Shown piece after piece: positions 16,981 through 24,635 of a stretch of 64,000 bases of DNA. This DNA comes from Bradyrhizobium betae. Its GTDB lineage: Bacteria > Pseudomonadota > Alphaproteobacteria > Rhizobiales > Xanthobacteraceae. The position numbers were made by a program, and so were the translations under genes. The stretch spans positions 744,001 through 808,000 of the forward strand of contig NZ_MZXW01000016.1 in NCBI RefSeq assembly GCF_004123905.1, in the 5' to 3' direction. The notes under the pieces were generated by a model that was given only the letters and a program-made list of their open reading frames with translations, did no database searches and was not told where the DNA came from. Positions within the stretch are counted from its first letter, which is position 1; the number at the start of each line of letters is the position of its first letter.

Positions 16981-18056
16981 GCCTGCGCCTCCATCGGAAA
17001 CGCAAAGGTCTCGGCCACAGGCCAGCTCAGGCGGATCTCGTCATGCACGCCGGGGATCGCGCCGTCGCGTCCGGAGAGTTCGGCGAGCAGGCTTTCGCCT
17101 GCGCCCGCATCGACCTCGACCAGCGTGCGCGAGCCCTGGAACACCACGGAGCGCACGCGCCCCGATGCAGAGTTCGTCTCATCCTCTCCGCCGATCCGAA
17201 GCTGCTCGGGCCGCGCGGCCACGATGACGGGAGAGCCGGCCTGGAAATTGCCCAGCGCGGAGAGGCGGCCGACCTTGGTCTCGACATCGACCTTGCCGTT
17301 GTCAGCGGACAGCACGGTGCCGGAAATCCGCGTCGACAGCCCGACGAAGTTGAGAGCGAACAGGCTTGCGGGCCGCAAATACAATTCGCGCGGCTCGGCG
17401 AGCTGCTCGATACGTCCCTTGTTCATGACCGCGACGCGGTCGGACATGGTCAGCGCCTCGTCCTGGTCGTGCGTCACGAAGATCGCGGTCGCCTTCACCT
17501 CTTGGAGCAGGCGGCGCAACTCGACCTGCATTTCCTCGCGCAGCTTGCGGTCGAGCGCGGAGAGCGCCTCGTCGAACAGCAGCACATCTGGCTCGACCGC
17601 GATGGCGCGCGCCAGCGCCACGCGCTGCTGCTGTCCCCCTGATAGCGCCGAGATGCGTCTGCTAGCGAGATGGCCGAGCTTGACCAGCGACAGCGCGCGA
17701 TCGACAGCAACGTCGATCTCGCGCCTGGCCATGCCGCGCACTTTCAATCCAAACGCGACATTGCCGGCGACGGTGAGATGCGGAAACAGCGCGTAGCTCT
17801 GGAACACGACGCCGACATTGCGCTTGTGCGGCGGCACGTGGGTGATGTCGCGGCCGGCGAGCTCGACCTTGCCGGTGTCGGGTTGCGCCAGCCCCGCGAT
17901 GGCGCGGAGCAGGGTGGTCTTGCCGCAACCGGAGGGGCCGAGCAGCGTCACCAGCTCGCCACGGCGGATGGTGAGGTCGATATGATCGAGAACCGTGGTC
18001 GGGCCGTATCGCTTGGAGACGCCGCGGACGACGAGATGCGGGCTGCTCTCGCTCAT
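16977..18056 (-). CDS. ABC transporter ATP-binding protein, PotA-like
   Basis: A 359-residue ATPase with Walker A GPSGCGKTT (near residues 41-49), signature LSGGQQQR and Walker B VLLFDEALSALD. The residue after the catalytic glutamate is Ala rather than the common Pro, a tolerated variant. The last 120 residues form a TOBE_2-like domain (VIVAARPEQLRIGG), which fits the PotA/FbpC length and may bind a regulatory ligand. It overlaps the binding-protein gene by four bases at 18053-18056. Confidence 0.93.
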   Translation of the reverse strand: MSESSPHLVVRGVSKRYGPTTVLDHIDLTIRRGELVTLLGPSGCGKTTLLRAIAGLAQPDTGKVELAGRDITHVPPHKRNVGVVFQSYALFPHLTVAGNVAFGLKVRGMARREIDVAVDRALSLVKLGHLASRRISALSGGQQQRVALARAIAVEPDVLLFDEALSALDRKLREEMQVELRRLLQEVKATAIFVTHDQDEALTMSDRVAVMNKGRIEQLAEPRELYLRPASLFALNFVGLSTRISGTVLSADNGKVDVETKVGRLSALGNFQAGSPVIVAARPEQLRIGGEDETNSASGRVRSVVFQGSRTLVEVDAGAGESLLAELSGRDGAIPGVHDEIRLSWPVAETFAFPMEAQA

Positions 18057-19093
18057 GTCATCTCCTTGCTCCAGCGGTCCACCCAGCCCGCGCGGTTCTT
18101 GGCGACGAACGCCCAGTCCGGCGCGAACAGCGAGGCGGGATCGGGAAAACCCGCCGGCGTCGGCGTGCCCTTGTTGGTCGGCGCGACAAACGCCTTGTCG
18201 GCAAGAATGGTCTGCGCTTCCGGGCTCAGGAAGAAGTCGATCGCGGCATCAGCGAGGTCGCCGGCCGGCGCGCCCGCCACTTTCGCAATGCCCGAGGGCA
18301 TCGCAAATCCGCCGTCCCCAGGCACGGCGAGATCGACTGGCGACCCTTCCGCCTTTCGGATCAGCGTGTAGGCCGAGAATTGCCCGCCGATCATCCAGGC
18401 CTCGCCCTGCTCCATCAGATTGATGGCCTGCGGCGCGTTGGTGTAGACGTTCAGCAAATTCGCCTTCAGCTCCTTCACCTTCTTGAAGGCCCCATCGATC
18501 TCGTACTGCGCCTCCTTGTAGGGTTTTCCAGTCTCGAGATGCGCGGCCGCAAGCAGCGTCCAGAAACCTTCGGTGTTGGAGAGCGACGGCACGATCACCT
18601 TAGAGGCATATTTCGCGTCCCACAGGTCCGACCATTTTGCCGGCGCCGTCTTCATGCGCTTGGTCGAATAGGCGATGCCGGCCCAGGGCCGCTGATAGTT
18701 CGCCCACATCCCGTCCTGGTGCACCGCGCCGTCCACGAGCTTGCCGAGATTGGCGATCGACGAGGCCGACATTTTTGTGATCAGTCCCTCGCTCGCCGCC
18801 GGCAGCATCACCGGATCGTCCATGATGACGACGGAGATCTTTGGCGCGGCCTTGTCGGCCTGCATCTTCTGCAAATTCGTCAGCGAGTTGGTGCCCTCGT
18901 ACAGCACCTTGCAGTCGAGCTTCTTCTCCAGCACCGGAAACAGATCGGCGTTGAAATATTTCGCGGCGCCCGCGGGACCGCCGATGACGATCTCCTTGGG
19001 CGCGGCGCGCAGCCGCGCGGGAGCTGCGAGAACCACGGTGAGGGCCGCGCCTGATGTCAGAACGCTGCGTCGGGAGGGGGTGTGCATGGGCAT
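18053..19093 (-). CDS. ABC transporter substrate-binding protein, PotD/IdiA-like, Tat-type signal
   Basis: A 346-residue periplasmic binding protein. The start at 19093 (MPMHTPSRRSVL) was chosen because it puts a signal at the N-terminus: RRSVLTSG carries a twin arginine and a hydrophobic core follows to LRAAP. A longer start at 19156 would add a Cys-rich, poorly coding leader overlapping the operator. The mature part, with KYFNADLFPVLEKK and a late GGFAMPSGIAKVAGA, is typical of the class I binding proteins for polyamines, iron or related compounds. It is the first gene of the five-gene operon and faces the GntR gene. Confidence 0.88.
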   Translation of the reverse strand: MPMHTPSRRSVLTSGAALTVVLAAPARLRAAPKEIVIGGPAGAAKYFNADLFPVLEKKLDCKVLYEGTNSLTNLQKMQADKAAPKISVVIMDDPVMLPAASEGLITKMSASSIANLGKLVDGAVHQDGMWANYQRPWAGIAYSTKRMKTAPAKWSDLWDAKYASKVIVPSLSNTEGFWTLLAAAHLETGKPYKEAQYEIDGAFKKVKELKANLLNVYTNAPQAINLMEQGEAWMIGGQFSAYTLIRKAEGSPVDLAVPGDGGFAMPSGIAKVAGAPAGDLADAAIDFFLSPEAQTILADKAFVAPTNKGTPTPAGFPDPASLFAPDWAFVAKNRAGWVDRWSKEMT

Positions 19094-19146
19094 ATCCCGC
19101 TTGTTGTGCGTAAAGCTTGCTATGAGGCAGCAGCAAGCGTCATGCC

Positions 19147-19160
19147 AAATGTGCACATTT
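19147..19160. promoter_or_regulatory. Palindromic operator, site 1 (probable GntR-regulator site)
   Basis: AAATGTGCACATTT is a perfect 14-bp palindrome 54 bp upstream of the start of the binding-protein gene, in the divergent promoter region. The same TGTGCACA core flanked by A/T occurs once more at 19226-19243. FadR-subfamily GntR proteins bind such short A/T-flanked dyads as dimers, and the gene for one lies alongside. The 81 bp between the centres is close to eight helical turns. Binding is inferred. Confidence 0.75.
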
Positions 19161-19225
19161 ATGAATTAGATAATGATATCAATTATATGAATTCAGGTCG
19201 TCTCTGCCGCCTGCCTCGTCGCGCG

Positions 19226-19243
19226 AAAAATGTGCACATTTTT
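19226..19243. promoter_or_regulatory. Palindromic operator, site 2 (probable GntR-regulator site)
   Basis: AAAAATGTGCACATTTTT is a perfect 18-bp palindrome, an extended version of site 1, just upstream of the GntR coding region. It is placed to repress the regulator's own promoter and, with site 1, to control the divergent transporter operon. A GGAGGTGA follows at 19245-19252. Between the two sites lies an AT-rich stretch (19161-19194) likely to hold promoter elements. Confidence 0.75.
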
Positions 19244-19283
19244 TGGAGGTGACGCTGCGCAGCCTTTGGGCCTAGCTAGCGCC

Positions 19284-20036
19284 ATGGCGACGCAGCGCAG
19301 GCGCAACGGCAAGACGAACGGCAAGAGGGCTGGTAAGGCCAATCCCGCGGAGGACGAGGCGGTCTATCAGGCCATCCTGCACGCGCTGCTGGAGGGCAAG
19401 CTGAAGGCCGGGGTGAAGCTCGCCGAGCCGCCGCTCGCCGACATTTTTGGCGTCTCGCGCGAGCGCATCCGCAAGGTGCTGCATCGGCTTGGCGCGGAGC
19501 GGCGCCTGGAGATGATCCCCAATCGTGGCGCCCGCGTGCCGCGCCCGACGCTCGACGATATCAGGAGCGTCTACGAAGCGCATCGCGTGCTCGAGGCTGG
19601 CGTGCTGACGCAGCTCGTCCGCCTTGTCGACGATGCCTTGATCGAAAAGCTGACCGCGCATCTCACTGAGGAGCGCGCCGCCGCAACGCGCGGCGACCGG
19701 GCCGCATCGGTGCGGCTGTCAGGCGCGTTCCACGTCCATCTGGTGGAGGCGCTCGGCAATGCCGAGCTCACGCGTTTCCTCGCCGATCTGCTCAGCCGCT
19801 CCTCGGTGATGGTCTCGGTCTACGAGCCCGCGACGGATTCGATCTGCGCGGTGGACGAGCACGGCGCCATCGTCGAAGCGCTACGTGCTCGCGATGTGGC
19901 GCGCGCGATTGCCGTGTCCCGCGAGCATTTTCTGCATGTGGAGAGCCGCCTGCATCTGGATGATGATCCGGTGCCGGCGAGCGAGGATTTGACGGATGTG
20001 TTCGGCGCAATAAAGCCGAAGCGGCGGAAGCGCTAG
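19284..20036 (+). CDS. GntR-family regulator, FCD (FadR-like) type
   Basis: A 250-residue transcription factor. After a basic tail (about 1-25) comes a winged helix-turn-helix (LADIFGVSRERIRKVLHRLG), then an FCD ligand/metal-binding domain with histidines in FHVHL, DEHGAIV and REHFLHVE at the positions used for metal in this family. The ATG at 19284 gives a normal length. A TTG at 19266 fits the GGAGGTGA at 19245 better, and an ATG at 19230 would lie inside the operator. It is divergent from the PotD/A/B/C-PuuE-like operon and is its likely repressor, released by the transported compound or a derivative (inference). Confidence 0.9.
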   Translation: MATQRRRNGKTNGKRAGKANPAEDEAVYQAILHALLEGKLKAGVKLAEPPLADIFGVSRERIRKVLHRLGAERRLEMIPNRGARVPRPTLDDIRSVYEAHRVLEAGVLTQLVRLVDDALIEKLTAHLTEERAAATRGDRAASVRLSGAFHVHLVEALGNAELTRFLADLLSRSSVMVSVYEPATDSICAVDEHGAIVEALRARDVARAIAVSREHFLHVESRLHLDDDPVPASEDLTDVFGAIKPKRRKR

Positions 20037-20463
20037 CTTTCCGCGCCGCTGTCTCCACCCGTCATTGCGAGCGTAGCGAAGCAATCCAGTCTGCCTCCGC
20101 GGAAAGATTCTGGATTGCTTCGCTGCGCTCGCAATGACGGTGGAGGGCCACGGGCTTAACGTCCTTCGCGCTCCTCGTTGCCGGCTTTGTGCCCAATTCA
20201 TTGCGGCAACGTTGCGGCTCCATCTTGCGACAACGTCGCGGATATTTCCGAAGCATGCGCAATCGCGACAGACTCTCGCAATGTTGGCGTGAGACTGAAT
20301 CGACTGTCGGGCCGGGCTTGATCATCCTGCCGCGCCCGACATGGCTGATCTGGCGCGTGTCTTTCGCGTTCGATGGCGGACACGCGCAAGCGGAAAGACA
20401 TTTGAATGGCTTTGGTACCGAACCTCACCTGCGAAATTGGCTGCCTTGCGAAGGAGAGACGGC
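20037..20463. other. 427-bp intergenic region
   Basis: The stretch between the GntR gene and the methyltransferase gene holds a palindromic repeat at 20056-20143 and then about 320 bp with no convincing gene. A GAAGGAGA ribosome site for the next gene is at 20449-20456. I looked for a PHO box (paired CTGTCAT-type heptamers) and saw none that is convincing. Confidence 0.6.
20056..20143. repeat. Palindromic repeat family A, copy 1
   Basis: Long arms reading GTCATTGCGAGCG...AAGCAATCCAG and the complementary CTGGATTGCTTCG...CGCAATGAC face each other across about 20 bp. The second copy is at 53423-53503 with almost identical arms. This CATTGCGAGCG element is widespread between genes in Bradyrhizobium and Rhodopseudomonas-like genomes. 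It is probably a non-autonomous mobile palindrome or a transcript-end structure. Confidence 0.85.
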
Positions 20464-21042
20464 ATGTCGGCCGCTGACATCCTGCCGTTCTTTCGTGCCT
20501 GGATTCGCGATCCCCTGCGTGTGGCAGCGGTTGCGCCGACGGGACCCGCCGCATCGTCGCTGATGGCGCAGGAGATCACAGCCGAGACCGGCCCCGTCAT
20601 CGAACTCGGCCCCGGCACCGGCGCCTTCACCCGCGCATTGCTCGATCGCGGCGTCCGGCAGCAGGATCTGACGCTGGTCGAATACGGCTCCGATTTCATC
20701 CCGCTGCTGCAGCGGCGCTTCCCCGGCGCGCGGGTGCTGTGGATGGATGCAGCCTGGCTGGTGAGAGAAAAACTGTTCGAGGGGGCGCTGGTCGGCGCCG
20801 TCGTCAGCGGGCTCGGGCTGCTGACGATGCCGCAGGGAAAAGTGCTAGCGATTCTCGGCGGCGCGTTTGCCTATCTCCGTCCCGGCGGCGCGTTCTACCA
20901 GATCACCTACGGCCCGCGCTGTCCCGTCCCTGATGCGATTCTCGATCATCTCGACCTGCAGGCAAGCCGCATCGGGCAGACCTATCGCAACCTGCCTCCG
21001 GCCTCGGTGTACCGGATCAGCCGCCGTCCCCCCTTCGCGTAA
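20464..21042 (+). CDS. SAM-dependent methyltransferase, phospholipid N-methyltransferase (PmtA)-like
   Basis: A 192-residue class I methyltransferase. Motif I, VIELGPGTGAFTRALL, is near residues 46-61. The start MSAADILPFFRAWIRDPLRV and the late LRPGGAFYQITYGPRCPVP resemble the rhizobial/Rhodobacter PmtA group that methylates phosphatidylethanolamine, and also unassigned relatives. The start at 20464 has GAAGGAGA 7 bp upstream. It is the first of four closely spaced genes (a DedA protein 10 bp on, then a phosphoesterase and a glycosyltransferase), which suggests a membrane-lipid substrate. Specificity is inferred. Confidence 0.8.
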   Translation: MSAADILPFFRAWIRDPLRVAAVAPTGPAASSLMAQEITAETGPVIELGPGTGAFTRALLDRGVRQQDLTLVEYGSDFIPLLQRRFPGARVLWMDAAWLVREKLFEGALVGAVVSGLGLLTMPQGKVLAILGGAFAYLRPGGAFYQITYGPRCPVPDAILDHLDLQASRIGQTYRNLPPASVYRISRRPPFA

Positions 21043-21052
21043 CCGAGGCATC

Positions 21053-21730
21053 ATGGACACGTCGAGCACGATCGCAATGTTTCTGCACTTCGGCCTGCTG
21101 GGCATGGCTTGCCTGGCGATCGCCGAGAAATTCATTCCGGTGTTTCCGTCCTACGTTCTGTTGATGCTGCTCGGTCTCACCGTGCCCGATGGCGCGACGT
21201 TGGCCATGGCCATCCTGGTGACAAGTGTCGGGTCGGTGGTCGGCGCGATCGGCTGGTACGGGCTTGGCCGCGTGCTCGGCTCGCAGCGGATCGAGCGACT
21301 GGTGAGGACCTACGGCAAATATGTGCTGCTGCGGCCCTCGTTCTACGAGCAGCTCACCGATGCCTATCGCGGTAACCATTTCTGGGTCACGCTGATCGGC
21401 CAGACGCTGCCGACCGTGCGAATCTATCTGGCGTTGCCGGCCGGCGTGTTGCGGCTGGAGCCGCGCGCCTTCGTCGCCGCCACCGCGATCGGCACCGTGA
21501 TCTGGAACATGCCGTTCTTGAGCCTCGGCTATGCGCTGCGCGACAGCGGACAGGATCCCGTCAGCATCGGCTTCTGGGTGGTCGCCATCCTTGTCGCGGT
21601 GGAAGTCGCGATCATTCTCGGACTTCGCTTTTACAAGCGCGCGACCGCGCGGCCAGGCCTCGCGTCACCGCGCGCCATCGCCGCCCCCAAAGCTTTGGGG
21701 GAAATCAAGGCTGTGGAGGAGATCGCATGA
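21053..21730 (+). CDS. DedA-family membrane protein
   Basis: A 225-residue inner-membrane protein with the DedA/SNARE-associated (VTT) domain. The early segment EKFIPVFPSYVLLMLLG matches the E-x-x-x-P-x-P motif of the family, a central G-x-x-x-G stretch is VVGAIGWYGLGRVLG, and the conserved F/R-rich loop becomes GQTLPTVRIYLALPAGV. DedA proteins move or flip polyprenyl phosphates and phospholipids and support membrane homeostasis. It starts 10 bp after the methyltransferase, and its stop overlaps the phosphoesterase start (ATGA, 21727-21730). Confidence 0.9.
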   Translation: MDTSSTIAMFLHFGLLGMACLAIAEKFIPVFPSYVLLMLLGLTVPDGATLAMAILVTSVGSVVGAIGWYGLGRVLGSQRIERLVRTYGKYVLLRPSFYEQLTDAYRGNHFWVTLIGQTLPTVRIYLALPAGVLRLEPRAFVAATAIGTVIWNMPFLSLGYALRDSGQDPVSIGFWVVAILVAVEVAIILGLRFYKRATARPGLASPRAIAAPKALGEIKAVEEIA

Positions 21731-22863
21731 GAGCCCTGTTGTCCCGCTTCCGGCCCGGCTCGCACACGCTCGAGCACCTCAGCGCCGGGGTGCTGATCCT
21801 GCTCGCCGGCCTTCAGTTCGGTGTCGCGGCGTCGGACGGGCGGCATCGCGGCGCCCAGTTCGCGCTCCTGGTTTTTGCCGTCGCGGTTTATTGGCATCGC
21901 TCGATCTTCCGGCGGCGCGCCAACCGGGATGTGACGAAGGCGGTCGCGGGATTGGCGGAAGCCGCCGCGATGGCATTCCTCCGCGATGGCCCTAGCGGCG
22001 ACCGGTCGGCGCAACGCCAGGAGCAATGTCAGGAGCGATGCCAAGACAGGGATGCGGCTTTGCCGCCCGATGTCGTCAAGGTCAGGAGCCTGTTCATCTC
22101 CGATGTCCATCTCGGGACGAGAGGTTGCCAGGCCGAACGGCTGATCGACTTTCTCCATCATCATGATGCCGACACTGTGTACCTGGTCGGCGACATCGTC
22201 GATGGCTGGTATCTGCGGTCGAGCTGGTATTGGCCAGGCACGCACAATGCGGTGGTGCAGGAGCTCGTCGATCTTGCGCGGGGTGGCAAGCGGCTGGTCT
22301 ATGTGGCCGGCAATCACGACGAGTTCGTGCGCGACTATGTCGGCTCGACCTTCGGCAACGTCGAGGTGGTTGAGCACGCGATCCACCGGAGCGTCGACGG
22401 CCGCGATTACCTTGTCGTCCATGGCGATCACTTCGATCTCGTCGTGCGCCACGCCCGCTGGCTGGCGCTCCTCGGCGATGTCGGCTATCGCACGGCGCTT
22501 GCCTCCAACGTCTGGCTCAACTGGATCCGGAACCGGTTCGGGCTTGCCTATTGGTCGTTCTCGTCCTGGGCGAAGCTGCGGGTCAAGAATGCGGTCAATC
22601 ACATCGGCCGCTTCGAGGAGGTGCTGGCGTCGGAAGCAAGGCGCCACGATGCGCAGGGCGTGATCTGCGGCCACATCCACCACGCGGCGATGCACGACGA
22701 GTTCGGTATTCGCTACATCAACACCGGCGACTGGGTGGAATCCTGCACCGGTGTCGTGGAGCACCATGACGGCCGCTTCGAGATCATCCGCTGGGCCGAG
22801 GCGCGGCCACGGCAGATGTCGGGCGCGTCGAGCGTGGTGCCGTTCGCACGGGCGGTCGCCTGA
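21727..22863 (+). CDS. PlcP/LpxH-like metallophosphoesterase with extra N-terminal membrane segment
   Basis: A 378-residue protein. Residues about 118-360 form a calcineurin-like phosphoesterase: metal motifs are SDVHLG, GDIVDGW, GNHDEF, VVHGDHFD and GHIHHA. This set, with SSWYWPG and INTGDWVESCT, is shared by LpxH-like UDP-diacylglucosamine pyrophosphatases and by PlcP, the phospholipase C of rhizobial lipid remodelling. I favour PlcP because the next gene is a lipid-type glycosyltransferase and LpxH/LpxI normally sit elsewhere. Residues 1-115 are unusual: two hydrophobic segments (about 17-33 and 42-57) and a Gln/Arg-rich linker, which would anchor the enzyme in the membrane. Confidence 0.8.
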   Translation: MRALLSRFRPGSHTLEHLSAGVLILLAGLQFGVAASDGRHRGAQFALLVFAVAVYWHRSIFRRRANRDVTKAVAGLAEAAAMAFLRDGPSGDRSAQRQEQCQERCQDRDAALPPDVVKVRSLFISDVHLGTRGCQAERLIDFLHHHDADTVYLVGDIVDGWYLRSSWYWPGTHNAVVQELVDLARGGKRLVYVAGNHDEFVRDYVGSTFGNVEVVEHAIHRSVDGRDYLVVHGDHFDLVVRHARWLALLGDVGYRTALASNVWLNWIRNRFGLAYWSFSSWAKLRVKNAVNHIGRFEEVLASEARRHDAQGVICGHIHHAAMHDEFGIRYINTGDWVESCTGVVEHHDGRFEIIRWAEARPRQMSGASSVVPFARAVA

Positions 22864-24071
22864 TGCGCGTGCTGGTGGCAACCGACGCCTGGCGCCCGCA
22901 GGTCAACGGCGTGGTGCGCTCGCTCGAATATCTCGCTAGCGAAGCGCCTGCGTTCGGCGCCCATATCGGCTTCCTCACGCCGGACGATTTCCGCACGGTG
23001 CCGCTGCCCGGCTACCGGGAGATCCGCCTTGCGCTGGCCCCGGTGGGGCGGATCGAGCGTGCGATCAAAAGCATGGGTCCGGATTCCGTGCACATCGCGA
23101 CCGAGGGGCCGATCGGGTGGATCACGCGCTATGTCTGCCAGACCCGCGGCTATCCGTTCACGACGAGCTACCACACCCGCTTTCCCGAATATTTGGCGGC
23201 GCGGCTGCCGGTGCCGCTGAGGTGGAGCTATGCAGCGTTGCGCCGTTTCCACAACGGCGGCGATGGCATCATGGTCGGCTCGCCGACACTGGAGCAGGCG
23301 TTGAAGGCGCATGGCTTCCGCAATTTGATGCCGTGGTCGCGCGGCGTCGATGCCGAGTTGTTTCGTCCCCGCCGCGTGCGGCCGCTCGCGTTTCCCGGGC
23401 CGGTGTTCCTGTATGTCGGCCGCGTCGCGGTGGAGAAGAACCTCGAGGCCTTCCTGGCTCTGGACCTGCCGGGATCGAAGGTCGTGGTTGGCGACGGGCC
23501 GTTGCGCGCCAGCCTGCAGGCGCGGTTTCCGCAGGTCCATTTCATGAGCATACGGACCGGGCAAGCGCTCGCCGATGTCTATGCCTCGGCCGATGTCTTC
23601 GTCTTTCCGAGCCTGACCGACACGTTCGGGATGGTGATCCTGGAAGCGCTGGCATGCGGCCTGCCGGTCGCGGCCTTCCCGGTGATGGGGCCGCTCGACG
23701 TGATCGGCAAGTCCGGCTGCGGCTGTCTCGATGCCGATTTGCGCCGCGCGGCGCTCGCCGCCTTGCAGGTGCCGCGCGAAAAATGCCGGGCCTATGCCTT
23801 GACCTTCACGTGGCGGGAAAGCGTGCGGCAGTTTCTCGACAACGTCAAACGGGCGCATGGCATGCTGGCAGACGCCGCGCGGCCGGTGTTCAAATCTCCA
23901 CACTCGGCAAGTGTCGATCTCGGTCAGACATTGCCTAGCCATGACGGGGAAGAAAGCCCATGCCGCTCCCTCACGTCAGCACCTTCACCCCGCCCAACGA
24001 CGTCACCCGCCCCTGCTTCAGCATCACGATCTGCGTGGCCAGCTGGCGCAGTTCGGCGACGTCGTGGCTGA
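22863..24071 (+). CDS. GT4-family glycosyltransferase, Agt-like (candidate diacylglycerol glycosyltransferase)
   Basis: A 402-residue GT-B fold enzyme. The N-terminal half opens VLVATDAWRPQVNGVVRSL, and the C-terminal half has YVGRVAVEKNLEAFL, the nucleotide-sugar motif DTFGMVILEALACGLPVAA and an E-x7-E pair. This is the GT4 subfamily that includes diacylglycerol and mannose-lipid transferases. Its ATG overlaps the phosphoesterase stop, so product and substrate may be linked (diacylglycerol made by PlcP, then glycosylated). The last 60 residues or so lose family character and the final 101 bp lie antisense to modC, so the true ancestral end may be near 23900. Confidence 0.85.
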   Translation: MRVLVATDAWRPQVNGVVRSLEYLASEAPAFGAHIGFLTPDDFRTVPLPGYREIRLALAPVGRIERAIKSMGPDSVHIATEGPIGWITRYVCQTRGYPFTTSYHTRFPEYLAARLPVPLRWSYAALRRFHNGGDGIMVGSPTLEQALKAHGFRNLMPWSRGVDAELFRPRRVRPLAFPGPVFLYVGRVAVEKNLEAFLALDLPGSKVVVGDGPLRASLQARFPQVHFMSIRTGQALADVYASADVFVFPSLTDTFGMVILEALACGLPVAAFPVMGPLDVIGKSGCGCLDADLRRAALAALQVPREKCRAYALTFTWRESVRQFLDNVKRAHGMLADAARPVFKSPHSASVDLGQTLPSHDGEESPCRSLTSAPSPRPTTSPAPASASRSAWPAGAVRRRRG

Positions 24072-24633
24072 CATAGACCATGGGAACGTTGGCCTCATCC
24101 CGCAGCCGCACAAGGTACGGCAAAATCTCGAGCTTGCGGCCCTCGTCGAGCGCGCCGAGCGGCTCGTCGAGCAGCAACAGGCGCGGCTTCGACAGCAGCG
24201 CGCGGCCAAGCGCGACGCGCTGGCGTTCGCCGCCGGAGAGTTTTCCGGGACGGCGGTCGAGAAGAGCGCCGATGTCGAGCAGCTCGACGACGCGCTTGTG
24301 CTGGGCCGGGTCGGACGCAAGGCCGTTCATCCGCCTGCCGTAGTCGAGATTCTGCGCGACATTGAGATGCGGAAACAGCCGCGCATCCTGGAACACATAG
24401 CCGATGCGGCGGCGCCAGGTCGGCACATGAATGCCGGCCGCGGTGTCGTCGACCGTCTCGCCGTCGATTGCGATGGTGCCGCGGTCGGGCCGCAGCAGCC
24501 CTGCGATCATGTTGACCAGCGAGCTCTTGCCGGCGCCGGACGCGCCGAACAGGCCGATGACGCGGCCTTCGCTGCTGAAGGATGCGGAGAGCGAGAATTC
24601 GCCGAGCTGTTTTTCGATGTCGACGCGCAGCAT
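23971..24633 (-). CDS. modC: Molybdate ABC transporter ATP-binding protein, short form
   Basis: A 220-residue ATPase that drives molybdate uptake. Walker A is GASGAGKSS, the signature is LSGGERQR and Walker B is LLLLDEPLGALD. GYVFQDARLFPHL is the typical ModC Q-loop. The usual C-terminal TOBE/MOP molybdate-binding domain (about 130 residues in E. coli ModC) is missing; the protein ends soon after the switch region. The 3' end overlaps the convergent glycosyltransferase gene by 101 bp. It lies 2 bp after modB, in the order modA-modB-modC. Confidence 0.93.
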   Translation of the reverse strand: MLRVDIEKQLGEFSLSASFSSEGRVIGLFGASGAGKSSLVNMIAGLLRPDRGTIAIDGETVDDTAAGIHVPTWRRRIGYVFQDARLFPHLNVAQNLDYGRRMNGLASDPAQHKRVVELLDIGALLDRRPGKLSGGERQRVALGRALLSKPRLLLLDEPLGALDEGRKLEILPYLVRLRDEANVPMVYVSHDVAELRQLATQIVMLKQGRVTSLGGVKVLT

Positions 24634-24635
24634 GG

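Noticed and set aside
20200..20463. A PHO box upstream of the lipid operon
   Set aside because: Only isolated CTGTC-like pieces are present, with no pair at the 11-bp spacing expected for PhoB.
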